Source: DATJPR01 sp963843525 (GTDB taxonomy: Bacteria > Bacteroidota > Ignavibacteria > UBA10030 > UBA6906). Taken from it: a stretch of DNA of 64,000 nt. The stretch lies in the NCBI GenBank assembly GCA_963843525.1, contig CAWJKM010000005.1, forward strand, positions 248,001 through 312,000, read 5' to 3'. Position 1 is the first letter of the stretch; each line of letters starts with the position of its first letter. Positions 36,170 to 44,739 of the stretch are shown here, in pieces. Made by a program: the position numbers and the translations under genes. The notes beneath the pieces were generated by a model. That model worked only from the letters and a program-made list of their open reading frames with translations. It made no database searches and had not been told where the DNA came from.

Positions 36170-36496
36170 ATGAATCTACTTCTGAAAATGAAAGACGCAC
36201 GATGCGCGTTGAATGGTCACCAACCACTTGTTGCTTTGAGAATCGGTGTTTCGATTCGACATCCTTTTCTCCTGAGTGCCAGGACTGTGCAGCACAGTGG
36301 CGCTCACTCGTCGAATGCTCTATCCGGGATCAAAGAACAACAGGGCAGGATTCGTGCGAAGAAGAGCCTTCTCTTCAAGCCTCACACAATAAGATCGCTG
36401 GACATCACCCCCTGTGAAATCGGCCTGTTTCCGAGGGATCCTAGTTTTTCTTACGAATTCCTTACCGCCAGAGACAATCTCTTTTCAGATTCCTGA
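36170..36496 (+). CDS. Hypothetical protein upstream of the kdp locus (doubtful)
   Basis: A 108-codon frame with GGAGA about 8 bases before its ATG. The product is basic, has no signal peptide, membrane segment or family resemblance, and its codon choice looks less biased than in the neighbours. It fills part of the 36023-36540 gap, which otherwise shows only AT-rich leader-like sequence. It may equally be the untranslated leader of the kdp transcript. I would not rely on it. Confidence 0.2.
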   Translation: MNLLLKMKDARCALNGHQPLVALRIGVSIRHPFLLSARTVQHSGAHSSNALSGIKEQQGRIRAKKSLLFKPHTIRSLDITPCEIGLFPRDPSFSYEFLTARDNLFSDS

Positions 36497-36555
36497 CGAC
36501 AAAACACGATCGGATCTTTGTTCTTATCGCACGAGAGCAAGTGAAAGAAGACAGC

Positions 36556-36750
36556 ATGTCGGGAATTGGAATTGCAGCACTACTCATTGTCGTATACCTG
36601 GCGTATTCGTTCACGCTTTTTTTCAAGGTAAGAGAAAAGGCGAACGATGGTCGAGCCGAAAGCTCTGCCGACCAGAAGCAGCAGACCCAGGACTCGCATC
36701 TCCCGTTCGGTCGACATTCGAGAGAGCGAACCACACGCCGTCCGGGTTAA
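36556..36750 (+). CDS. Small single-pass membrane protein ahead of kdpC
   Basis: A 64-residue frame starting at ATG 36556 (an in-frame GTG lies 15 bases upstream). It opens with a strong membrane helix, 'IGIAALLIVVYLAYSFTLFF', and then a charged, Gln/Arg-rich tail. The helix looks like the start of a short Kdp-associated protein; the tail looks like read-through into non-coding sequence, so the 3' end may be frameshifted. It precedes kdpC by 55 bases in the same direction. Confidence 0.4.
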   Translation: MSGIGIAALLIVVYLAYSFTLFFKVREKANDGRAESSADQKQQTQDSHLPFGRHSRERTTRRPG

Positions 36751-36805
36751 GCACCCTCTTCCTCGCTAGGAAGAACATCCATTCACATAGTATGGGACAG
36801 AGAAT

Positions 36806-37399
36806 ATGTTTCTCAAACAACTCCGAATCTCCATCCTGACCCTGCTTTGTTTCACGGTCATCACGGGATTGCTCTATCCTTTCCTTATGACGGGTGTTGC
36901 GCAGATCATCTTCCCGGATAAGGCAAATGGAAGCCTTATCAGGAAGAACCGACGGGTCGTCGGCTCAGAGCTGATCGGCCAGGAATTCAGCAACCCGAAA
37001 TACTTCTGGGGGAGGCTTTCCGCAACCAGCCCGAACGCCTACAATGCGGCGGCTTCTTCCGGTTCAAATTATGGACCGCTCAATCCGGCTCTCTCCGATG
37101 CGGCGAAGAAGAGGGTCCAGGACTTGCGCGCTGTCGACTCGTTGAATGCGATGCCGATTCCCGTTGACCTGGTAACAGCTTCGGGAAGCGGCCTTGATCC
37201 GCACATCAGCGTTGCGGCAGCCCTCTATCAGATGGAGCGGGTGGCGCGGTATCGCCACGCCCAGGTCGGACAAGTCCGCGCACTTGTCGACCGGTTCACA
37301 GAAGGAAGAACCTTCGGATTCCTCGGAGAAGCGCATGTGAACGTGCTGGAACTCAACCTTGCTCTGGATGATAGCTCACAAATGTCGGAGGAACGCTAA
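36806..37399 (+). CDS. kdpC: Potassium-transporting ATPase subunit C
   Basis: A 197-residue protein with one membrane helix (about 9-30, 'ILTLLCFTVITGLLYPFLMT') and a periplasmic domain. KdpC signatures are 'IGQEFSNPKYFWGRLSAT', 'AASSGSNYGPLNPAL', 'PVDLVTASGSGLDPHIS' and 'VNVLELNLAL'. KdpC stabilises the KdpFABC complex. Its stop overlaps the next small ORF's ATG by one base (TAATG). It heads the operon here, whereas the common order is F-A-B-C. Confidence 0.95.
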   Translation: MFLKQLRISILTLLCFTVITGLLYPFLMTGVAQIIFPDKANGSLIRKNRRVVGSELIGQEFSNPKYFWGRLSATSPNAYNAAASSGSNYGPLNPALSDAAKKRVQDLRAVDSLNAMPIPVDLVTASGSGLDPHISVAAALYQMERVARYRHAQVGQVRALVDRFTEGRTFGFLGEAHVNVLELNLALDDSSQMSEER

Positions 37400-37506
37400 T
37401 GGATGTTCTCTATATCGGCATCATCGTGGTATCGTTTGCCTTAACGCTGGGCCTGACGGCGCTCTGTGAACGCCTGGACCGCGGGAACCCTGGGGGGAAA
37501 TCATGA
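37399..37506 (+). CDS. 35-residue membrane peptide between kdpC and kdpF
   Basis: The sequence TAATG joins it to kdpC and ATGA joins it to kdpF. It encodes one hydrophobic helix ('VLYIGIIVVSFALTLGLTAL') with a charged tail. It starts MDVLYI, close to the MSVLYV of the KdpF that follows, so it may be a duplicated and diverged KdpF. It is too short for family assignment, but the tight coupling on both sides makes it very likely translated. Confidence 0.6.
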   Translation: MDVLYIGIIVVSFALTLGLTALCERLDRGNPGGKS

Positions 37507-37595
37507 GCGTACTCTATGTCATTTCGGGAATCGTAGCATTGGGGCTCATGGTCTATCTCTTTGTCGCACTTCTACAACCGGAGAAATTTGAATGA
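37503..37595 (+). CDS. kdpF: K+-transporting ATPase subunit F (small peptide)
   Basis: A 30-residue single-helix peptide: 'VLYVISGIVALGLMVYLFVALLQPEKF'-type sequence, ending with the L-L-x-P-E-x-F motif typical of KdpF. KdpF is a lipid-like stabiliser of KdpABC. The ATG overlaps the upstream stop (ATGA) and its own stop overlaps the kdpA start (ATGA). Confidence 0.85.
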   Translation: MSVLYVISGIVALGLMVYLFVALLQPEKFE

Positions 37596-39328
37596 CTCTC
37601 AACGGCGTGGTGCAGATTGTCTTTTTTCTCGCGGTGCTGATTCTCACCGTGAGGCCGCTCGGCCGCTTCATGGCGCGGGTGTTCCAGGGCGAGCGAACGT
37701 TTCTTGACCCTGTCGTCGGTCCTCTGGAGCGCCTGATTTATCGGGTGGCGGGAATCGACAAGAACCAAGAGATGGACTGGAAGAGAAACGCAATCGCCAT
37801 GCTCCTCTTCAACTTCTTGGGCCTACTTGTGGTGTTCCTACTTCAGCGTCTCCAAGCAATTCTCCCGCTGAACCCGCAGGCGATGACGGCGGTCACTCCG
37901 GATTCTTCGTTCAATACTGCCGTCAGTTTTGCCACGAACACCAACTGGCAGGGGTACAGCGGGGAGGTGACCTTGAGTTACCTCACGCAGATGATGGCTC
38001 TTACTGTTCAGAATTTTGTGTCCGCTGCGTCCGGCATAGCGGTTCTCGTTCTCATAATCCGCGGATTTGCACGCCACTCTGCGAAAACGTTGGGGAACTT
38101 CTGGGTTGACCTCACGCGCAGCACACTCTACATTTTGCTTCCGCTCGCTATAATTCTTACGCTCGTCCTCGTGTCGCAGGGCACGGTACAGACTCTTTCT
38201 CCCTACCGGACCGTATCGTTGGTCGAGCCAGCAACGGATTCTCATGGAAAGCCGATCACGGAACAGGTACTTGCTGTAGGTCCTGCCGCTTCTCAAATCG
38301 CCATCAAGCAGCTTGGCACCAACGGAGGAGGTTTTTTCAACGTCAACTCAGCACATCCGTACGAGAACCCCACACCCCTTTCAAACTTTTTTGAGGAGCT
38401 TGCAATCCTCCTTATTGGAGCTGCGCTCTGTTATACCTACGGCAGCATGGTCGGGGATACCAGGCAAGGATGGGCGCTGCTCGCCGCCATGATGATCATT
38501 CTTATTCCCGCCATCTTCTTTTGTTACCAGGCCGAATCGTCGGGCAACCCCGCGTTTGCCTCTCTGGGCATCGATCAGCACGCCTCGGGGCTCAATCCGG
38601 GGGGGAACATGGAAGGAAAAGAGGTCCGCTTCGGGCTCACGAATTCGACGTTGTGGGCAACCATCACCACCGCCGCTTCCAACGGATCGGTGAATGCAAT
38701 GCACGATTCATTCGTTCCGTTGGGGGGCATGGTGCCGTTGGTGATGATGCACCTGGGTGAAGTGGTGATAGGAGGCGTCGGTTCGGGATTATATGGGATG
38801 CTGGTGTTCGTCATCGTAGCGGTTTTTGTCGCCGGCCTCCTCGTGGGGCGCACACCGGAATATCTGGGGCACAAGATCGAGCCGTATGAAATGAAAATGG
38901 CATCCTTGCTCATTCTGATTATGCCGTTAACGGTCCTCGGATTCACAGCTCTTGCCGTCGTTACGGATGCGGGAAAAGCGGCCATCGCGAATCCCGGCCC
39001 CCATGGATTCAGCGAAATCCTCTACACCTTCACTTCTCAGGCGAACAACAATGGGAGCGCGTTTGGGGGTGTGAGCGCCAATACTCCTTTCTACAACCTC
39101 ACTGGCGGGATCGCGATGCTCATTGGGCGCTACTGGCTTGCCGTGCCGACGATGGCACTCGCAGGATCTCTCGCCCGGAAAAAACTCGTCCCTGCGGGCG
39201 GGGGCACTCTCCCGACGCATACGCCGCTCTTCATCTTCTGGCTGGTCGCGGTCGTGCTTATTGTGGGGGCGCTCAATTTTGTCCCCGCCCTCTCTCTCGG
39301 GCCGATCGTTGAACATCTACTGATCTAA
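37592..39328 (+). CDS. kdpA: Potassium-transporting ATPase subunit A (K+ channel-like)
   Basis: A 578-residue membrane protein that forms the K+-selective half of the Kdp pump. The degenerate selectivity-filter regions are visible as 'FATNTNWQGYSGE', 'KQLGTNGGGFFNVNSAHPYENPT', 'LWATITTAASNGSVNAMHDS' and 'TFTSQANNNGSAFGG'. About ten helices, normal length. It overlaps kdpF by 4 bases and ends 15 bases before kdpB. Induction by low potassium through KdpE is expected from the family. Confidence 0.97.
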   Translation: MTLNGVVQIVFFLAVLILTVRPLGRFMARVFQGERTFLDPVVGPLERLIYRVAGIDKNQEMDWKRNAIAMLLFNFLGLLVVFLLQRLQAILPLNPQAMTAVTPDSSFNTAVSFATNTNWQGYSGEVTLSYLTQMMALTVQNFVSAASGIAVLVLIIRGFARHSAKTLGNFWVDLTRSTLYILLPLAIILTLVLVSQGTVQTLSPYRTVSLVEPATDSHGKPITEQVLAVGPAASQIAIKQLGTNGGGFFNVNSAHPYENPTPLSNFFEELAILLIGAALCYTYGSMVGDTRQGWALLAAMMIILIPAIFFCYQAESSGNPAFASLGIDQHASGLNPGGNMEGKEVRFGLTNSTLWATITTAASNGSVNAMHDSFVPLGGMVPLVMMHLGEVVIGGVGSGLYGMLVFVIVAVFVAGLLVGRTPEYLGHKIEPYEMKMASLLILIMPLTVLGFTALAVVTDAGKAAIANPGPHGFSEILYTFTSQANNNGSAFGGVSANTPFYNLTGGIAMLIGRYWLAVPTMALAGSLARKKLVPAGGGTLPTHTPLFIFWLVAVVLIVGALNFVPALSLGPIVEHLLI

Positions 39329-39343
39329 GGAGAATTCTCAACT

Positions 39344-41512
39344 ATGACCGCTGCGACATTAGAACACACACCCAAGACGTCGACGATTCCTGAACCCAAC
39401 CCACACGTCCAACAGCCGGCATCCTCGGAGCAGCTGAGAAAGCCCCTCGGACTCACCGGACGAATGTATCGGCGCGCCATGATCGAATCATTCCTGAAAC
39501 TGCATCCGCGGCTGATGGTGCGGAATCCGGTGATGTTTGTCGTGGAAGTTGGCAGCGTGCTGACGACAGGCCTCTGGATTCAGGCACTCTTCGCGACCGG
39601 AGAGGCTCCAGCATGGTTTATCGGCGGTGTATCAATCTGGCTCTGGTTCACAGTACTGTTTGCGAACTTCTCTGAAGCCTTGGCCGAGGGACGTGGAAAA
39701 GCGCAGGCTGCCGCCCTGCGCCTTGCTCGACGCGATACTCACGCGAAGAAGCTTCGCACACCGAAGCGTGGAGCTGAAGTTGATGTTGTCCCCTCCTCGC
39801 AATTACTGAAAGGAGATGTGTTCCTCGTAGAATCGGGAGAGATGATCCCTACGGACGGTGAAGTAATCGAGGGAATCGCGTCCGTGGATGAGAGCACCAT
39901 TACCGGTGAAAGTGCCCCCGTGATTCGCGAATCCGGTGGGGATCGAAGCGCCGTGACAGGGGGAACGCGCATTTTGTCCGACTGGTTGATCATCCGCGCG
40001 ACCGCGGAACCCGGAGGCGGATTCCTCGACAGGATGATTCAATTGATCGAGGGAGCGAAACGTCAAAAGACCCCTAATGAAATCGCCCTGAACATTTTGC
40101 TGGCCGCCTTTACGATCATCTTCCTCGGTGTGTGTGTGTCACTCCTGCCGTTTTCACTTTTCAGTGTGGGAGCCATGGGGCAGGGGACGCCGGTCACCGT
40201 GACCGTCCTTGTGGCCCTTCTCGTGTGTCTGATCCCGACCACGATTGGCGGCTTGCTCTCTGCCATTGGCATCGCCGGCATGGATAGGATGATTCGTCAT
40301 AATGTTATTGCCACATCCGGTCGCGCCATCGAAGCCGCCGGCGATGTCGACGTTCTTCTCCTGGACAAGACCGGCACTATTACCCTCGGCAATCGTATGG
40401 CGACCGAATTTACGCCGGCTCCAGGAATCTCCGAAGGTCGACTCGCCGACGCGGCGCAGTTGGCCTCACTTGCCGATGAAACCCCCGAAGGGCGGTCCAT
40501 CACGGTTCTCGCAAAGGAAAAATACGGCCTTCGTTCGAGAGAGATTCACGAAATTGCGGCGCAGTTTGTCCCTTTCAGTGCTCAGACTCGGATGAGTGGT
40601 GCCGACATTCATCCAGAAGGCAAGAACGGCAAACGATGCATCCGGAAGGGCGCCGCGGACGCAATCAGGTCCCACATCGAAAGCCTGGGGGGCACCTACC
40701 CACCTGCGATCGAACAAATCGTCGGCGAAATCAGCCGCCTCGGTGCGACGCCCCTTGTCGTCGCGGAAAACAAGGAGGTGCTCGGCGTCATCCATTTGAA
40801 GGATATTGTCAAGGGCGGAATAAAAGAGCGGTTTGCCCACCTGCGAAGCATGGGAATTCGAACCGTGATGATTACGGGAGACAACCCTCTCACCGCAACC
40901 GCAATTGCTGCAGAGGCGGGGGTCGATGACTTCCTCGCCGAGGCGAAACCTGAAGACAAGCTGAAGTTGATCCGCGATCACCAGATTGGCGGTCGCCTGG
41001 TGGCAATGACCGGCGATGGTACGAATGACGCACCAGCCCTCGCGCAGGCGGATGTTGCCGTGGCGATGAACACCGGAACGCAATCTGCACGCGAAGCGGC
41101 AAATCTAATCGATCTCGACAGCAACCCGACGAAGCTTCTGGAAATTGTGGAAATAGGGAAGCAACTCCTCATGACTCGGGGGACACTGACAACGTTCAGC
41201 ATCGCCAATGACGTGGCAAAGTATTTCGCAATCATTCCCGCCGCATTCGCCACGACATTCCCTGTCCTTGGGGCCTTGAACATCATGAAGCTTGCCACTC
41301 CCGAAAGCGCGATCTTGTCGGCAGTCATCTTCAACGCCCTCATTATCGTGGCACTGATTCCGCTCGCGCTGAAAGGAGTGAAGTACCGCCCCATCAGCGC
41401 TCTGCATCTGTTGCGAAGACATCTCCTCATTTACGGCGTGGGCGGAGTGCTGGCCCCGTTCATCGGAATCAAACTGATCGACCTGCTTCTCGTCGGTCTC
41501 AAGCTCGTTTGA
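39344..41512 (+). CDS. kdpB: Potassium-transporting P-type ATPase subunit B
   Basis: A 722-residue P-type ATPase that powers uptake. The phosphorylation motif DKTGT, the actuator loop 'STITGESAPVIRES', the hinge 'MTGDGTNDAPALAQADVAVAMNTG' and the KdpB-type ion-site region 'CLIPTTIGGLLSAIGIAGMDR' are intact. The N-terminus is a ~30-residue Pro/Thr-rich extension. AGGAGA precedes ATG 39344. KdpB is the energy-coupling partner of KdpA; length is slightly over the usual because of the extension. Confidence 0.97.
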   Translation: MTAATLEHTPKTSTIPEPNPHVQQPASSEQLRKPLGLTGRMYRRAMIESFLKLHPRLMVRNPVMFVVEVGSVLTTGLWIQALFATGEAPAWFIGGVSIWLWFTVLFANFSEALAEGRGKAQAAALRLARRDTHAKKLRTPKRGAEVDVVPSSQLLKGDVFLVESGEMIPTDGEVIEGIASVDESTITGESAPVIRESGGDRSAVTGGTRILSDWLIIRATAEPGGGFLDRMIQLIEGAKRQKTPNEIALNILLAAFTIIFLGVCVSLLPFSLFSVGAMGQGTPVTVTVLVALLVCLIPTTIGGLLSAIGIAGMDRMIRHNVIATSGRAIEAAGDVDVLLLDKTGTITLGNRMATEFTPAPGISEGRLADAAQLASLADETPEGRSITVLAKEKYGLRSREIHEIAAQFVPFSAQTRMSGADIHPEGKNGKRCIRKGAADAIRSHIESLGGTYPPAIEQIVGEISRLGATPLVVAENKEVLGVIHLKDIVKGGIKERFAHLRSMGIRTVMITGDNPLTATAIAAEAGVDDFLAEAKPEDKLKLIRDHQIGGRLVAMTGDGTNDAPALAQADVAVAMNTGTQSAREAANLIDLDSNPTKLLEIVEIGKQLLMTRGTLTTFSIANDVAKYFAIIPAAFATTFPVLGALNIMKLATPESAILSAVIFNALIIVALIPLALKGVKYRPISALHLLRRHLLIYGVGGVLAPFIGIKLIDLLLVGLKLV

Positions 41513-41564
41513 GGATCGATCGGATTTCCAACATTGTCAATTAATTGCCGAAAGGAATGACGTT

Positions 41565-42677
41565 GTGAAGATTCTCGGTTCCACTCCTATTCGTAGAGCC
41601 AGCATACTGGTTGTTTGGGTCCTGACGACGATCCAATTTGCCGTAGGTCAATCGAATGACTCGAGTCAGGCGATTTCTTTCAGTGGATTTGTCGACGCGT
41701 ATTACAGCAAGAACTTCGATTCGCCGATCTCCAGGACGAACAAGCTGAGGAACTTCGACATCCCCGAAAATCAAATCAACCTGAGTCTCGCGGAGATCGT
41801 GCTCCAGAAGAAGGCCCAGCCGATCGGCTTTCGCGCCGATGTTGATTTCGGTACGGCCAACGATGTTGTGCAGGGAATTGCCCCCTACGGGACAACCCCA
41901 TTCAGCACATCGACCATGCTGCAGCAAGCATATCTTACCGCGATTGTGCCCATCGGGAATGGATTGACCGCAGACGTCGGCAAGTTCGTGACGCACATGG
42001 GATACGAAGTGATTGAATCCAAGGATAACTGGAATTACAGTCGATCGCTCTTGTTCGCATGGGCAGTACCGTATTTTCACACCGGTCTGCGGCTGACGTA
42101 TCCGTTTGCGGACAATCTCTCATTCGCCGTGCATGTCGTGAACGGGTGGAATTCGCTTATCGACAACAATGCCGAGAAATCCCTCGGGCTTCAGGTGATA
42201 TATTCCCCCACAGTATCGACTGCGCTGATCGTCAATGTCATCGACGGCGTAGAGCAGCCGACGGGAGCAGAAGCGGGCAAAAAGAAGGTCTTTGATTTCA
42301 TCATCACCCAAAATATCGGAGAACATCTCGTAGTCGCGATCAATGCCGACTATGGCGACGAAACGTTGATCGTCGGGAAGCCGACGTGGAAGGGTGCCGC
42401 GGTGTATGGACGGTATAGCATGAATCCGAAGTCGGCAGTCGCTCTCCGGGCGGAGATCTTCGACGATCCCACGGGATATTCCACGGGCACAGGGATTCCA
42501 AACTTGGATGTACGAGAGGTCACCGCGACCTATGAATACAAGTTCGCCGATGCTCTCCTTGTCCGCACGGAACTTCGGACCGACTTTTCGAACGCTTCCC
42601 TCTTTGATAAAGGGTCCAGCGTGAATTCAAAACTGACGCAAACAACGCTCCTCGTAGGCCTTGTGGCAATGTTCTAG
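41565..42677 (+). CDS. BBP2-type outer-membrane porin linked to kdp
   Basis: A 370-residue protein starting at GTG 41565 with AAAGGAA 7 bases upstream. A signal peptide ends around 'FAVGQ'. The mature protein begins 'ISFSGFVDAYYSKNFDSP' and is built of alternating beta-strands ending 'TTLLVGLVAMF', so a barrel with terminal Phe. It matches the 'outer membrane beta-barrel protein, OmpL-like/BBP2' group often found near kdp genes in Bacteroidota and may bring K+ across the outer membrane. That role is inference from position. Confidence 0.82.
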   Translation: MKILGSTPIRRASILVVWVLTTIQFAVGQSNDSSQAISFSGFVDAYYSKNFDSPISRTNKLRNFDIPENQINLSLAEIVLQKKAQPIGFRADVDFGTANDVVQGIAPYGTTPFSTSTMLQQAYLTAIVPIGNGLTADVGKFVTHMGYEVIESKDNWNYSRSLLFAWAVPYFHTGLRLTYPFADNLSFAVHVVNGWNSLIDNNAEKSLGLQVIYSPTVSTALIVNVIDGVEQPTGAEAGKKKVFDFIITQNIGEHLVVAINADYGDETLIVGKPTWKGAAVYGRYSMNPKSAVALRAEIFDDPTGYSTGTGIPNLDVREVTATYEYKFADALLVRTELRTDFSNASLFDKGSSVNSKLTQTTLLVGLVAMF

Positions 42678-42727
42678 AAGTACCCGGAATCGGATTCCTC
42701 CGAATCGGACACATTCTCGATCGTTCC

Positions 42728-43486
42728 GTGATCAAGACAAAACATCCCTCCGCACTTGTCATTGCGGCGGAAAAGGAAAACAGGAAACCTCTCGAAATCG
42801 TTCTGAGCAAGGGGGGTATCGTCACATCGGCGGTGAACTCCATCGAGGAGACAACGAAGCGACTTGAGGAATCTACTCCGGACATCGTCGTGCTCGACAT
42901 GGATGACATGGGAGAAGACCCTGCCGGGGTCGTGTGCCGCCTCCGCAGCCTCGTGAAATCTCCCATTGTTGTTCTCTCGGAACGGGAGCATGAGCAGGAT
43001 ATTATCCTTGCGCTCGAAAACGGTGCGGATGAGTATATCGTCAAACCATTCCGTACCGGCGAACTGATCGCCCGGCTGAGAACGCTTCTGCGTCGTCAAT
43101 CGGAGCGTGAGGAGGAAGAATCTGTCATCCGCCGGGGACCGATGGTTATTGATCTTCGCACCCGTTCTGCACAATTGCGCGATCAGGCGTTAGAGCTCAC
43201 CGGGACTGAATTTGCACTCTTGCTCCTGCTACTGCAGAACGCCGGAAAAGTACTGACACACAGGTACATCCTCCAGCAACTCTGGGGAGAGCAGTGCAGC
43301 GAAGACACGGAATATCTCCGCGTGTTCATCGGTCACCTCCGGAAGAAGATCGGAGATGATACGGCGAAGCCTCAGTACATTTACACCGTCACCGGAATAG
43401 GATACGCATGGAAACTGGAACCAAGCCCGGACCCAGAGCGTGGGAAGGCGGTGCGCGATTCAAAGAAGGTGATGAAGGGTGATTGA
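42728..43486 (+). CDS. kdpE: KdpE-like response regulator (OmpR family)
   Basis: A 252-residue regulator starting at GTG 42728. The receiver domain has the phospho-acceptor D in 'DIVVLDMDDMGEDPAG' and the lysine in 'DEYIVKPFRTGELIARL'. The acidic pocket near the start is altered ('VIAAEKENRK' where a DD/ED pair is usual). The winged helix runs from 'LELTGTEFALLLLLL' to 'IYTVTGIGYAWKLE'. It follows the porin by 50 bases. No KdpD sensor kinase is present in the window, and the altered receiver suggests unusual phosphorylation control. Confidence 0.75.
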   Translation: MIKTKHPSALVIAAEKENRKPLEIVLSKGGIVTSAVNSIEETTKRLEESTPDIVVLDMDDMGEDPAGVVCRLRSLVKSPIVVLSEREHEQDIILALENGADEYIVKPFRTGELIARLRTLLRRQSEREEEESVIRRGPMVIDLRTRSAQLRDQALELTGTEFALLLLLLQNAGKVLTHRYILQQLWGEQCSEDTEYLRVFIGHLRKKIGDDTAKPQYIYTVTGIGYAWKLEPSPDPERGKAVRDSKKVMKGD

Positions 43487-43621
43487 TTCCCCCCATTCTT
43501 TATCCCTCCAGCCACTATTTTGTTCTCTTCTTTATATACCAAAGCCCCTTTTTAGGCGCATTTCATTGTGAGAATCTCAGGCATAGAGTAGCTTACAGTC
43601 AGTGATTGGAAGGCGACTATC

Positions 43622-43795
43622 ATGCTTGCGTTTCTTTCTTCATACCCATTGCTCTGCATCGTGTCAGGGGCATACTTGCTCCATTCGGCACTCTTTTACG
43701 CTCGGATTCGAAGACCGGCAAGTAAAAACGCGGGGCCATACATCGAAAGGGATGCCTACTCAGAATACCTCTCGACTGCAAGAAACAGGGGCTAG
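43622..43795 (+). CDS. 57-residue putative membrane protein
   Basis: GGAAGG lies 8 bases before ATG 43622. The peptide has one hydrophobic segment ('LAFLSSYPLLCIVSGAYLLHSALFYA'), then a basic and polar tail. I do not recognise it. It lies in a gene-poor stretch (43487-44739) after kdpE; the region 43830-44002 has a further hydrophobic open segment ('LGVLGFCSGVVGGLVIGGDI') that ends at the 378-bp repeat and may be a remnant of a membrane protein. Confidence 0.35.
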   Translation: MLAFLSSYPLLCIVSGAYLLHSALFYARIRRPASKNAGPYIERDAYSEYLSTARNRG

Positions 43796-44002
43796 GCTGT
43801 GGGGGGAAGGAGAGGGGGAGACTTTGAGACTTGGCAACTAAAGATCGGACTCCGTCTTCTGCTTACTGCGTACCAGGCGCCCGATGCACGCGCTATGCTG
43901 GGCGTATTAGGATTCTGCTCCGGCGTTGTCGGCGGACTTGTCATTGGCGGGGACATCCGCACGCCCTACGAGTATCAGACCGTTCCCGACACTAGTGTGT
44001 CA

Positions 44003-44380
44003 TGCTCGCTTCCCTCCTTGCACCAATCATATCGGTGTGTTACACTTCACTGACCCGGTTGCAGCTGCTTCGCACAACCAGGCAGTGCTGCCACAAGTGG
44101 TCCCCGGGTAGGAAACAAAGAATCAGTTCACAGGGCTACAGTGCATAAAAGATGGCGTCTATTGTGAAAAGCGACGAGTGTTTATGTTGTCAGAAAGGGA
44201 TCACAAAATCCCTTCCGCGCATTTGTCCGTTGTGTACTCAAGTCTTCGCTGGCAACGGCTGAGATGGTGTTGACGCACATTGGCGGGTGAGACACGAACA
44301 GGTCATGCCATACGAAAGATTCTGGGCGGGATTGTGCCCCGATCACAAAACGCCTCCACGACGCATGCACGGCTGACCAG
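44003..44380 (+). repeat. 378-bp direct repeat, copy A
   Basis: TGCTCGCTTCCCTCCTTGCA at 44003 to GCACGGCTGACCAG at 44380 matches 50493-50870 with 16 mismatches and no gaps by my count (about 96% identity). The flanks of the two copies are unrelated. The repeat contains ~150 bases of leader and a zinc-finger mini-gene. No terminal inverted repeats or target-site duplication are apparent. Confidence 0.9.
44152..44376 (+). pseudogene. Zinc-finger mini-gene, copy A, with internal TGA
   Basis: Same 75-codon frame as the intact gene at 50642. Codon 37 (44260-44262) is TGA where the other copy has TGG (tryptophan), so the product would stop after the CPLC knuckle and lose the HWRVRH half of the finger. 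The rest of the frame is open and 95% or more identical, which suggests recent inactivation or a recoded stop. Confidence 0.75.
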
Positions 44381-44488
44381 GAAATGGTTCTCGCAATCTG
44401 AGAAGGGCGGGTCGTCAATGCAGAATTTTCGGCATAACCTGATTCGCTTCTTGTAAGTCAACATATCGTACACCGCCGCTGAGGCCAG

Positions 44489-44514
44489 GGAAACCGGACA
44501 GGCTTCCTTTTTTT
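44489..44514 (+). terminator. Terminator-like hairpin resembling the one after tRNA-Pro
   Basis: GGAAACC pairs with GGCTTCC (one mismatch) over a five-base loop, followed by seven Ts. The right arm, T tract and next bases (GGCTTCCTTTTTTTGT) are identical to those at 32554-32569, so the two sites share an origin. It lies ~110 bases after repeat copy A. Confidence 0.45.
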
Positions 44515-44739
44515 GTAGGTCGATCGCTCTCCCTCATGAAATCGGCTTAGCGACCTATTTCTGTCGCATTCGAATAGCGAAGTTTGACCCATCGGAACGA
44601 ACCATAGACAAATGAAGTTAAAACTTCGTCATCCGGGTGGCAAGAAGGAAGAGTTGCTGTCGATTTTTAGGCGCCGACGACGACTATACCGTGACGGCAG
44701 TCTGCTGCACAGAGTCGGAATGCGTCCTGAGGAGAAAGT

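Noticed and set aside
36023..36540. Possible cyclic-di-AMP or K+-sensing riboswitch in the kdp leader
   Set aside because: I could not recognise any known riboswitch consensus; a covariance-model search of this stretch would be needed to decide.
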